DNA of 64,000 nucleotides. Source: Sandaracinaceae bacterium. GTDB taxonomy: Bacteria; Myxococcota_A; Polyangia; Polyangiales; Sandaracinaceae. The notes below the pieces were generated by a model. That model searched no databases. It worked only from the letters and a program-made list of their open reading frames with translations, and was not told where the DNA came from. The DNA lies in NCBI GenBank assembly GCA_020633195.1, contig JACKEC010000017.1:124001-188000 (forward strand), given 5' to 3'. How positions within the stretch are numbered: position 1 is the first letter of the stretch; every line of letters starts with the position of its first letter. Made by a program: the position numbers and the translations under genes. Below are positions 14,990 through 22,626 of this stretch, piece by piece.

Positions 14990-16249
14990 GCGACCGAACG
15001 TCGCGCGCAGGAGCCCGTCGACGACGATCTGGCTCTGCGGCTCGAGCCGATCGCCGACGAGCTCGAGCGCCACGATCGCGCCCTCGATGGGGCCGCTCCC
15101 GATCGAGCGCGCCACCAGGACGCGGCCGTCGGCGAGCAACCCGAGCGCCTCCACGCGATCCGCCTCGATCCGACCGAGCCCGACCTCGACGCTCTGGGGG
15201 ACGCCCGAGGCGTTCAGGTTGACCCGGTCGAGGCCGTAGCCGCGCCGCGTGAAGATCGGCTCGCCCGTCGCTGGGTCGTGATCGATGTCGACGATCGGCT
15301 CGAGCATCATCGCGAACGCGCCGTCGGGCGCGACCGCCGCGAGCTCCGGCTCGTTGGGCAGCGCGAAGTACGGACCGAGGACCAGCCACAGATCGGGCCG
15401 GCCCTCGTCGAGCACGTGGAGCTGCCCCGTCTGTGTCTCGTCGCTCGGCACGCCCGGCGTCCCCGCGAAGAGGTAGCCGCGGTCGAGCGTCGGGTGCATC
15501 GCGAGCACGCCGATCGCGTCGATCGTCGCGGGCGTCGTCGAGATCGTGAGCGGCGAGACCGTGGCGTCGACGCCGTAGAAGGTCATGGGCTCGCGCCGGT
15601 CCCGCTCGTTCAGGCGCGGCACCAGCCCGCGCCCCGGGGCGCCTCCGATCGGCAGCGGCGCGCGGGGCCACGCGACGGGGAACGCGACAGGGTCGTCGGC
15701 GCTCCACGCGCCCGCCGCGTCGCGGCGCAGGGTGATCAGCTCGTGCTGATCGTCGCTCACGTACCGGACGACGACGGCGGTGTCGGGGCCGAGGTAGCCG
15801 AGGTAGGCGAGGTCGCCCGGGCCGGGCAGCACGAGCGTCTGCGTCGCGGTGATGCGGAGCGGGCGTCGCTCGACCGACAGCGCGACCACCCCGCGCTCGC
15901 CGTCGATCGTCGTGACGTAGGTGACCAGGGCGTCCGTCCCGTCGGGGCCCAGCTCGATCCGGCGCGGGATCCCGGGCAGCGCGACGTCGGCTTCCGCGCG
16001 CACCCACGTGCCGTCCGGCGCGAGGCTCAGCGCGACCACGTGATCGTCGGGGAGCGTGGACGCGACGAGCACCGGCACTCCGTCGGGCGGCGGCCCCGCG
16101 TCGGGCGCGCCGGCGTCCGGGGCGCTCGCCGCGTCCGTCCCCGCGTCGTCACCGCCGCCGGCGTCCGAGCGCACGTGCGACGCGGCGCACTCGCAGCCGG
16201 CCGCCCCGAGGGCGGCCAGGACGAGCAGCGGGATCGAGCGACGGAGCAC
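14984..16249 (-). CDS. Lipoprotein, beta-propeller-like hypothetical protein
   Basis: About 421 residues from a GTG start. The lipobox is GAAGC (about residues 13-17), followed by a long Asp/Ala/Pro spacer (DAGGGDDAGTDAASAPDAGAPDAG) typical of myxobacterial lipoproteins. The rest has repeated beta-strand blocks of the kind seen in WD40/YVTN-like propellers (DHVVALSLAPDGTW, GTDALVTYVTTIDG, LAMHPTLDRGYLFAG). No catalytic motif was seen. It is probably a surface-exposed or periplasmic binding protein. Confidence 0.7.
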   Translation of the reverse strand: MLRRSIPLLVLAALGAAGCECAASHVRSDAGGGDDAGTDAASAPDAGAPDAGPPPDGVPVLVASTLPDDHVVALSLAPDGTWVRAEADVALPGIPRRIELGPDGTDALVTYVTTIDGERGVVALSVERRPLRITATQTLVLPGPGDLAYLGYLGPDTAVVVRYVSDDQHELITLRRDAAGAWSADDPVAFPVAWPRAPLPIGGAPGRGLVPRLNERDRREPMTFYGVDATVSPLTISTTPATIDAIGVLAMHPTLDRGYLFAGTPGVPSDETQTGQLHVLDEGRPDLWLVLGPYFALPNEPELAAVAPDGAFAMMLEPIVDIDHDPATGEPIFTRRGYGLDRVNLNASGVPQSVEVGLGRIEADRVEALGLLADGRVLVARSIGSGPIEGAIVALELVGDRLEPQSQIVVDGLLRATFGRE

Positions 16250-16254
16250 GCCGC

Positions 16255-16260
16255 GTTGTA
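16255..16260 (-). promoter_or_regulatory. -10-like TACAAC, 5 nt before GTG
   Basis: A weak member of the set: the last base is C and the spacer is 5 nt. Confidence 0.25.
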
Positions 16261-16324
16261 GCCGGTGTCCGGCCGCGGTGCCCCCCACTTGACCGGCGGC
16301 CCGCGCGTGGAATCGTGCGGCCCC

Positions 16325-16777
16325 ATGCGCGTCGTCCACCTCCTCGCCGCCTGCCTCCTCCTCGTCGCCGCCTGCTCCGAGGGCTCCGGCTCCGGCGCCG
16401 TCGGCGCGGTCGTCCCCGCGCCGAGCGACGTCGCCGCGCCCCCGGACGACGCGGAGCGCACCGCGTCGGGCCTCGCGAGCCGCGTGCTCGTCGCGGGCAC
16501 CGGCACCGTGCACCCCGGCCCGACCACGACGGTCGAGGTGCACTACTCGGGGTGGACCACGGACGGCGAGATGTTCGACTCCTCGGTCGCGCGGGGCGAG
16601 AGCATCGAGTTCCCGCTCGACGGCGTGATCGCCGGCTGGACCGAGGGTCTGCAGCTCATGGTCGAGGGCGAGAGTCGCCGCCTCTGGATCCCGGAGGAGC
16701 TCGCCTACCGCGGCCAGCCGGGCCGCCCGGCGGGCATGCTCGTCTTCGACGTGCAGCTCATCCGCATCGTGAACTGA
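16325..16777 (+). CDS. FKBP-type peptidyl-prolyl isomerase lipoprotein
   Basis: A 150-residue protein with lipobox LVAAC (residues 13-17), a short disordered spacer and one FKBP domain (about 50-150). FKBP landmarks are V-x-VHYSGW, DGEMFDSS, EFPLDGVIAGWTEGLQLM, GESRRLWIPEELAY and LVFDVQLIRI. The core aromatic and Asp residues of the proline pocket (Y, F, D, W) are present. It should catalyse proline isomerisation and help fold exported proteins. The ATG at 16325 was chosen because the signal peptide begins there. Confidence 0.9.
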   Translation: MRVVHLLAACLLLVAACSEGSGSGAVGAVVPAPSDVAAPPDDAERTASGLASRVLVAGTGTVHPGPTTTVEVHYSGWTTDGEMFDSSVARGESIEFPLDGVIAGWTEGLQLMVEGESRRLWIPEELAYRGQPGRPAGMLVFDVQLIRIVN

Positions 16778-16787
16778 GCCCGAGGGG

Positions 16788-16793
16788 TAGACT
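16788..16793 (+). promoter_or_regulatory. -10 element TAGACT, 6 nt before ATG
   Basis: A TANNNT match between the FKBP stop and the next secreted-protein gene. Confidence 0.45.
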
Positions 16794-16799
16794 CCGGGG

Positions 16800-17576
16800 A
16801 TGCGTCCCCGAACCCTCGGCGCGCTCGGCGTCGCGCTCGCCACCCTCGCGCTCGCCGCGTGGTCGCTGCCCTTGTCCACCGCAAGCGCGGGCGCCTGCGC
16901 GCAGTTCGGCACGCTCGGCGCGGAGCTCGTCGACCCGGGCGGGGCGATCCCTCTCGGGCCCGACGCCGGCCCTCTCTTGCGGGTCGTGCTCGGTGAGCGT
17001 CGCGTCGATCGGAGCCAGATGGCGCGGTTCGCCGATCCGTTCCGCGGTCTCCGGGTCGCCGGACCGGGCAGCCCCTCGGTGCGGCGTCGCCAGGTGGCGC
17101 CGGGCGTCCACCGCGTGGTGGGCGCGTTCCGCGCCGGCACCTACCGCGTGACCGGCATCCAGGGCGGCGGCCGCGTCCGCTTCGACCACTCCACGCCGGC
17201 TCCTCTGCCCGCGCCGGGGTTGACCTCGGCCCGGGTCGCGACCTCGGAGGTCCCGCGCGATCCCCGCCGCGGTGGCGGCACGACCACCTTCCGCACCCTC
17301 ACCGTCACCGTCTCGCCCGCCTCCCCGCCCGGGGCCGCGTGGCTCCTCGTCTACCAGGGCCCAGCGACCCCCGAGCGCACGGCCCTGCACGCCGCGCCGA
17401 CCCAGCCGGGGGCAACGACCTTTTCGTTCACCCAGGGACGAACCGGCGGCCGCTGCGGCCCCAGCCTCCCGAGCGGCGGCGTCCCCAACCCCGACAGCGA
17501 GCTCACCGCCGTCTGGCTCGGCCCCGACGGCCGCGTCTCCTCGAGCTCCGCCGCGATCATCGCCACCGCCCCCTGA
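16800..17576 (+). CDS. Secreted hypothetical protein
   Basis: A 258-residue protein with signal peptide RPRTLGALG...LSTASAGA (cleavage about residue 30). The mature part is rich in Gly, Arg, Pro and Thr with predicted beta strands (FRTLTVTVSP, GAAWLLVYQG) and two isolated cysteines. No known family was recognised. It lies between the FKBP lipoprotein and the secretin, all in one direction, but gaps and separate promoter-like signals argue against a single operon. Confidence 0.7.
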   Translation: MRPRTLGALGVALATLALAAWSLPLSTASAGACAQFGTLGAELVDPGGAIPLGPDAGPLLRVVLGERRVDRSQMARFADPFRGLRVAGPGSPSVRRRQVAPGVHRVVGAFRAGTYRVTGIQGGGRVRFDHSTPAPLPAPGLTSARVATSEVPRDPRRGGGTTTFRTLTVTVSPASPPGAAWLLVYQGPATPERTALHAAPTQPGATTFSFTQGRTGGRCGPSLPSGGVPNPDSELTAVWLGPDGRVSSSSAAIIATAP

Positions 17577-17703
17577 CTCGACGTCCGCGACGGTCTGTCC
17601 TCTGGCGAGGGCTCGCTTCGACACCTTGTCGCGACCCCGCCCGGTCTCGGCGTGCGCCCGGTTCCGAACGCGAGCGGCACGGCCGTTGCTGAACGGAGGG
17701 CGC

Positions 17704-19971
17704 ATGACCCATCGACTCGTGGTGCTCACCGCGCTCCTCGTCACCACCGCGGGCACGGCGCACGCGCAGAACCAGACCGCGACGGACGGGCTCGAAGACC
17801 CGCCGCCGGTGCCCGCCCCGTTCGAGACCGGCCTCGAGGGTCGCGCCGCGCGGCCCCGCCGCGGAGAGCGCGTCGCGTTCAACCTCGAGGACGGGGACCT
17901 GATGGATCTGGTCCGGATGATGACGACCATCACCGGCTACCGCTTCATCATCACCGGCTCGGTGCGCGAGCTGCACGCCACCGTGGCGGCGAGCGGCGCG
18001 GTGACCCCGGGCGACGCCTACCGCGCGTTCCTCGCGATCCTCAACATGAACGGGCTCACCGTCGTGCGGCGCGGCCCGTATCACGTGATCACCGACTCGG
18101 GCGAGGTCGCGCGGCGGCCGACCGCGCTGATGAACGACCGCTCGCTGCCCGCCTCCGACGATCGGTTCGTGACCTGGATCCACCACGTGCGACACATGCC
18201 GGTCGCCGAGGCGTCGCAGCTCCTCGACGGCCTGCGCAGCAACGACGGACGGCTCATCCCCTACGAGCCCACGCGCACGCTCATCGTCATCGACACCGGC
18301 GCCAACATCCACCGCATGCGCGGCGTGCTCGCCGCCGTCGACGTGGCGCAGAGCAACACGCACGTCTGGGTGGAGCCGGTCCACTTCGCCAACGCGGCCG
18401 AGCTCGTGACGACGCTCGGCGCCATCTTCGCCGAGGACGAAGCGGCGGCCCCCGCGCCCGCGACCCGGCGACGCCCGGCCCAGGCCGCGCAAGCCACGGC
18501 AGCGGCGGCGCCGTCCACCGTCGCGTCGATCCAGCACGCGCCGATCCGGTTCCTCGCCGACGAGCGGACCAACTCGCTGCTCATCATCGGCATCGAGCCG
18601 GAGTACCGGCGCGCGATCCAGCTGATGCGCGAGCTCGACCGACGCGACCGCGAGGCGAGCGCGTCGGTGCGCGTGCGCCGGCTCCAGCACGGCGACGCGG
18701 AGGCCGTCGCGACGACGCTGCAGACGCTGCTCGGCGGACCCAGCGGAACGGCCTCGGCCGCGGGCGCGTCGGGCGCCGCGTCGGCGGCGATCGAGGGCCT
18801 CCACAACCCCGTGCGGGTCGAGGCGCACCCCGACCTCAACGCGCTCGTGATCACCGCGACGCCCGCCGACTACCGCGCGATCTCGTTGCTCGTGGACGAG
18901 CTCGACGTGGCGCCGCGACAGGTGTTCCTCGAGATGGTCCTGATGGAGCTCGGGGTCGACGACCAGGACTCGCTCGGCCTCGACCTGCTCGGCGGGATCG
19001 GCGGCCTCTTCGGCGAGAACCTCGTCGGCGCGCTCGCCAACATCGCGTCGAGCACGGCGACGAGCGGCCTCGGCGGCACGACCCTCCGGCTCACGGGCCC
19101 CAACGTCCCCGGGACCTCGATTCCGTCCTTCGGCGTCCAGATGCAGGCGCTCTCGTCGAACGTGCAGACGAACGTGATCTCGACGCCGTACGTGCTCGCG
19201 CTCGACAACCGCGAGGCGATCATCAACATCGGGCAGAACATCCCGCTGCAGGGCTCGAGCGTCCCCGGGGTGCCGAGCCTCCTCTCGAGCACGCTGTCCG
19301 CGGACCAGCAGCAGGCCCTCGCGGGGGCGAGCGCGCTGAGCGCCGCGAGCGGCGGCGGCGGGCGGCGCGACACGGGCACGATCGTGACGGTGACGCCCCA
19401 CATCAACGACGACGGAGAGGTCCGCCTCGAGATCCAGGCGGAGGACTCGCGCGAGGGCTCGCGCGTGGGCAACCTCGACGCCTCGGTGATCTCCCAGAGC
19501 GTGGCCCAGACCGAGCTCGTCGCCCGCGACGGGCAGACGGTGGTGATGGGCGGGATGATCCGCGACTCGCTCGACTCGACGCAGAGCGGGCTCCCCGTCC
19601 TGTCGCAGATCCCCATCATCGGCGCGCTCTTCGGACAGCACACCACGCGGACGCAGCGGCGCAATTTGCTTTTCTTCATCACACCACACGTCATCCGCGG
19701 CCCCGCCGACGTGCGTGCGATCTTCGAGCGCCGCCTGCGCGAGCGCCGCGAGTTCCTCGAGCGCCACATGGCCTTCGAAGGCGACTGGGAGCCGCCCATC
19801 GACTACACGCGCACCCGCGGGCTCGTCGCGGAGATCCTCAACACCGTCGCCGAGGTGCGCGCCGACGCGGAGGCCGCCGCGATCCGGCCCGACCCGGACC
19901 CCGAGCACGTGCCGCGCGCGCCCCTCGGGGAAGACCTCGACGAAGAGGGCGAGGACCTCGAGGAGGGCTGA
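17704..19971 (+). CDS. gspD: Type II secretion-type secretin (GspD-like)
   Basis: A 755-residue outer-membrane secretin. It has a signal peptide (residues 1-22, ending AHAQ). Next come an N0/STN-like domain (VAFNLEDGDLMDLVRMMTTITGY) and three N-domains with LIVIDTGANIHRM, SLLIIGIEPEYRRAI and ALVITATPADYRAI. The C-terminal secretin core holds VFLEMVLMEL, NVQTNVISTPYVLALDN, GTIVTVTPHIN, VVMGGMIRDS and PIIGALFG. An acidic tail ends the protein. Family length is normal. No gspC, E, F, G or other secretion gene is within view, so it must work with genes elsewhere or in another trans-envelope system. GGAGG precedes the ATG. Its TGA stop is the start of repeat copy B. Confidence 0.9.
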   Translation: MTHRLVVLTALLVTTAGTAHAQNQTATDGLEDPPPVPAPFETGLEGRAARPRRGERVAFNLEDGDLMDLVRMMTTITGYRFIITGSVRELHATVAASGAVTPGDAYRAFLAILNMNGLTVVRRGPYHVITDSGEVARRPTALMNDRSLPASDDRFVTWIHHVRHMPVAEASQLLDGLRSNDGRLIPYEPTRTLIVIDTGANIHRMRGVLAAVDVAQSNTHVWVEPVHFANAAELVTTLGAIFAEDEAAAPAPATRRRPAQAAQATAAAAPSTVASIQHAPIRFLADERTNSLLIIGIEPEYRRAIQLMRELDRRDREASASVRVRRLQHGDAEAVATTLQTLLGGPSGTASAAGASGAASAAIEGLHNPVRVEAHPDLNALVITATPADYRAISLLVDELDVAPRQVFLEMVLMELGVDDQDSLGLDLLGGIGGLFGENLVGALANIASSTATSGLGGTTLRLTGPNVPGTSIPSFGVQMQALSSNVQTNVISTPYVLALDNREAIINIGQNIPLQGSSVPGVPSLLSSTLSADQQQALAGASALSAASGGGGRRDTGTIVTVTPHINDDGEVRLEIQAEDSREGSRVGNLDASVISQSVAQTELVARDGQTVVMGGMIRDSLDSTQSGLPVLSQIPIIGALFGQHTTRTQRRNLLFFITPHVIRGPADVRAIFERRLRERREFLERHMAFEGDWEPPIDYTRTRGLVAEILNTVAEVRADAEAAAIRPDPDPEHVPRAPLGEDLDEEGEDLEEG

Positions 19972-20116
19972 GTCCGACGACGCGAAGCGTCGGAGGATCT
20001 CAGCGGGGAGCGCGAGGGGCTTGCCCCTCGCCGGAGAGAAATCGCCGGAGGCGATTTATCGACAGACCTCGAGTCCGAGGGCGCGAAGCGACCGAGGGAT
20101 CTCAGCGGGGAGCGCT
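19968..20116 (+). repeat. Dispersed triple-palindrome repeat, copy B with partial tandem unit
   Basis: A full unit (19968-20068) is followed directly by a second partial unit (about 20069-20116). The partial unit repeats the first hairpin and the CTCAGCGGGGAGCGC segment, then ends. The first unit begins CTGAGTCC with TGA as the gspD stop. The partial unit's hairpin arm matches copy A rather than the unit beside it, so it was not made by simple local duplication. Confidence 0.9.
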
Positions 20117-20168
20117 CGAGCTCGGGAATGTCTACGCCTGGACCCCGTCCCGATGGTTCCATGGGGGG

Positions 20169-21038
20169 ATGCCGACGCTGGAGGAGCTGCGCCTCTTCGC
20201 CAAGTACCACCTGATCCGTCGGGTGGTGGACCACCCCGCTCCGGAGACGGCGCTCGGGGTGGTGTCGCTCGGGTACGACGCGGACGCCTACGCGGAGACG
20301 CTGCGCGGGTACGCGGATCGCTTCGAGGTCGCGGCGGTCCGCGAGATCGCCTACCAGGGGCGCGCTCACCCGATCTTCGACATCCACGTCGCCGCGGCGC
20401 GCCCCAAGAAGAAGCTGCTGGTGCTCGGGGGCGTGCACGGCAACGAGCAGGCCGGGCTGCTCGCCATCCCCGAGCTGCTCGACGCGGTCGCCGAGGCGCC
20501 CCCCGAGGACGTGGCGATCCGGATCCTGACGCCGGTCAACCCCGTGGGGGCAGCACATTTTTCGCGCTACAATGCGGACGGCTTCGACGTCAACCGGGAC
20601 TTCGTGCGCTTCGAGACCGAGGAGGCTCGGCTGGTCCGCGAGGTCGCCGAGTCCTGGCGACCCGACTTCGCGATCGCGCTCCACGAGGGGCCGCAGGACG
20701 CGACGTTCATGATCACCAACACCCTCGTCGACGAGGGCGTGGTCGCCGCCGCGCTCGAGGCGATGGCCGCCGGCGGCACGGTGCTCGCCACCGAGGACTA
20801 CTTCGGGGCGAAGCTCTCGACGCCCGGCTACGCCCCGATGGGGAAGCTCGGCTGGCTGGTGAGCGCCGTGTGGGGCGCGACGCTCTCGATGATGGCGACC
20901 GGGATGTGGTTCGACGGACGTGGCGTGCCCGAGATCACCCTCGAGAGCAGCTGGCGCCTGACGAGCCACGGCGCGCGGGTCCGCGGGCACGTGGACCTCG
21001 TGCTCGCGGTCGCCCGCGCCCTCTCCGGGGATAAGTGA
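20169..21038 (+). CDS. Zinc carboxypeptidase / succinylglutamate desuccinylase-like enzyme
   Basis: A 289-residue metal-dependent hydrolase of the M14/AstE-AspA fold. GGVHGNE supplies zinc ligands His90 and Glu93. The segment NPVGAAHFSRYNADGFDVNRDF carries the substrate-binding Asn-Arg motif, and FAIALHEGP gives the third ligand His172. A glutamate in PEITLES near the end is a candidate catalytic base. There is no signal peptide, so it is cytoplasmic. It probably cleaves a small amide or C-terminal residue; the specific substrate cannot be told. The ATG at 20169 is preceded by a G-run. Confidence 0.85.
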   Translation: MPTLEELRLFAKYHLIRRVVDHPAPETALGVVSLGYDADAYAETLRGYADRFEVAAVREIAYQGRAHPIFDIHVAAARPKKKLLVLGGVHGNEQAGLLAIPELLDAVAEAPPEDVAIRILTPVNPVGAAHFSRYNADGFDVNRDFVRFETEEARLVREVAESWRPDFAIALHEGPQDATFMITNTLVDEGVVAAALEAMAAGGTVLATEDYFGAKLSTPGYAPMGKLGWLVSAVWGATLSMMATGMWFDGRGVPEITLESSWRLTSHGARVRGHVDLVLAVARALSGDK

Positions 21039-21095
21039 ACCTGCGGGTCACCCGGCATGACCCTGTGTTTCTTGCCTCGTCGGCAACGGATCTCC

Positions 21096-21123
21096 TTGAC
21101 TGACTGATCGAGTCAGTTATAAA
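21096..21123 (+). promoter_or_regulatory. Sigma-70 promoter TTGACT-N16-TATAAA of the tetR gene
   Basis: -35 TTGACT at 21096-21101 and -10 TATAAA at 21118-21123, spacing 16. The expected transcription start falls within a few bases of the GTG at 21132, so the message should be leaderless or nearly so. It is the only promoter in the window with both hexamers obvious. Confidence 0.8.
21099..21117. promoter_or_regulatory. TetR operator ACTGACT-GATCG-AGTCAGT
   Basis: Perfect 7-bp arms with a 5-nt centre. The site occupies the space between -35 and -10 and overlaps the last three bases of the -35, so bound protein would block RNA polymerase. Size and position fit autorepression by the adjacent TetR protein. 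Confidence 0.75.
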
Positions 21124-21131
21124 GACGCCCC

Positions 21132-21839
21132 GTGGCCCGGAAGCGTCCCGACGATCGGTTCGAGCACCTCGTGGAGGCCGCGACGCGCGCGTTCATCGCC
21201 AACGGCGGCTTCAAGCGGACCTCGATCGACGACGTCGCCCGCGAGCTGGGGGTCGCGAAGGGGACCGTCTACCTCTACGTGCAGTCGAAGGAGGCGCTCT
21301 TCGACGTGTGCCTCCGCCGGGCCGACGCGCCGGCGTCGTTCCCGGAGCCGTCGCTGCCCGTGCCCACGCCCGAGCCCGAGGCGACCTTCGACTACGTGCG
21401 CTCGCTGATCGGCGACAGCTCCCTGTTCGGCGCCCTCGACGAGGTGCTCTCCGGCGAGTCCGGGCTCGCGCCCCGCGCCGAGCTCGAGCGCCTCGTCGAC
21501 GAGCTCTACCGCACGCTCTTCGAGCACCGCGTGAAGCTGCGCCTGATCAACGCGTCGGCGAGCGATCTCCCCGAGCTGGGCGAGCTCTGGTACGGCGCCG
21601 CGCGCGGCGGCCTCAACCGCCGCCTCGCGGGCTGGCTCTCGCGGCGCTCGACCGCGGGCGACTTCCGCCCGATGCCCGATCCCGCGTGCGCGGCGCGGCT
21701 CCTCAGCGAGACCGTCTACTGGTTCGCGGTGAACCGCACCTTCGACCCCGGCCCCGACCGCCTCGACGACGGGTTCGCCAAGGAGACCGTCAAGGCGTCT
21801 CTCTTGCGCACCTTCCTGCCCTGCGAGCACGCGGCGTGA
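21132..21839 (+). CDS. TetR/AcrR-family transcriptional repressor
   Basis: A 235-residue regulator. The N-terminal helix-turn-helix (about residues 8-55) has the family pattern AFIANGGFKRTSIDDVARELGVAKGTVYLYVQSKEALF. The C-terminal ligand-binding and dimerisation part is helical. It starts at GTG 21132, about 8 nt after a TATAAA, with no room for a ribosome binding site. A 19-bp palindrome inside its own promoter is the likely operator. The stop overlaps the GTG of a TauE-type transporter gene (GTGA), so repressor and exporter form one autoregulated operon. The inducer is unknown. Confidence 0.9.
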   Translation: MARKRPDDRFEHLVEAATRAFIANGGFKRTSIDDVARELGVAKGTVYLYVQSKEALFDVCLRRADAPASFPEPSLPVPTPEPEATFDYVRSLIGDSSLFGALDEVLSGESGLAPRAELERLVDELYRTLFEHRVKLRLINASASDLPELGELWYGAARGGLNRRLAGWLSRRSTAGDFRPMPDPACAARLLSETVYWFAVNRTFDPGPDRLDDGFAKETVKASLLRTFLPCEHAA

Positions 21840-22582
21840 CCCTCGAGACCCCGCTCTTGATCTTCGCCGTCGTCGTCTTCGCGTCCTACGCGGTCCAGAC
21901 CGTCGTCGGCTTCGGCAGCATGCTGATCATCGTCACCTTCGGCGCGCACCTCCTCGAGATCCGCGACCTGGTGACGCTCGCCGTGCCGATCTCGATCCTG
22001 CAGACCGGCTACATCGTCGCGCGCCACCACGGCGGCATCGATCGCGGCCTCCTCTTCCGGCGCGTGCTGCCCCTGATGGGCGCGGGCACGCTCGTGGGCT
22101 TCCTCGTCTTCGCCGACATGGCCGGCGGGTGGCTGCGGATGGCCTTCGGTGGGATGATCCTCGTCCTCGCGGTGCGCGAGCTGTGGCTGATGCGCTCCGC
22201 GGAGGCCTCGGCCGAGCGCGGGCCGCTGCCGCGCCCGGTCTCCTTCGCCGCGATCCTCGGCGCCGGGCTCATCCACGGCGTCTTCGCCACGGGCGGCCCG
22301 CTGCTCGTCTACGCCATCGGGCGCGAGGGCTTCGACAAGCACCAGTTCCGCAGCACCCTCGCCGCGGTCTGGCTGTCGCTGAGCCTCATCTTGATCACGA
22401 GCTTCGCGATCGACGGCCGCTACGACGCGGCCACCGGCATGCGGCTGCTCGTCCTGCTCCCGGCGGTGCCGCTCGGCGTCGCGGTCGGGGAGTGGCTGCA
22501 CCATCGGGTGAACGAGCGCCGCTTCAAGGTGGCGATATGGATCTTGCTCATCGCGGCGGCGGTCTCGCTGTTCGCGCACTGA
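21836..22582 (+). CDS. TSUP-family (TauE/SafE) membrane transporter
   Basis: A 248-residue membrane protein with seven to eight hydrophobic segments. The two-half TSUP layout shows a first-half motif VQTVVGFGSMLIIV and the second-half echo GLIHGVFATGGPLLVYA. Family members move sulfite, sulfonates or other organic anions across the inner membrane. It starts at a GTG sharing GTGA with the tetR stop, so expression follows TetR control. Substrate unknown; an anion that also acts as TetR ligand is likely. Confidence 0.87.
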   Translation: MTLETPLLIFAVVVFASYAVQTVVGFGSMLIIVTFGAHLLEIRDLVTLAVPISILQTGYIVARHHGGIDRGLLFRRVLPLMGAGTLVGFLVFADMAGGWLRMAFGGMILVLAVRELWLMRSAEASAERGPLPRPVSFAAILGAGLIHGVFATGGPLLVYAIGREGFDKHQFRSTLAAVWLSLSLILITSFAIDGRYDAATGMRLLVLLPAVPLGVAVGEWLHHRVNERRFKVAIWILLIAAAVSLFAH

Positions 22583-22626
22583 GCTTCGGGTGAGCGACGG
22601 GATTGGACCGAAGGGGAACCAGAGAG

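Noticed and set aside
17704..21038. Type II secretion operon
   Set aside because: Only the secretin is present; the following genes are a repeat and a carboxypeptidase.
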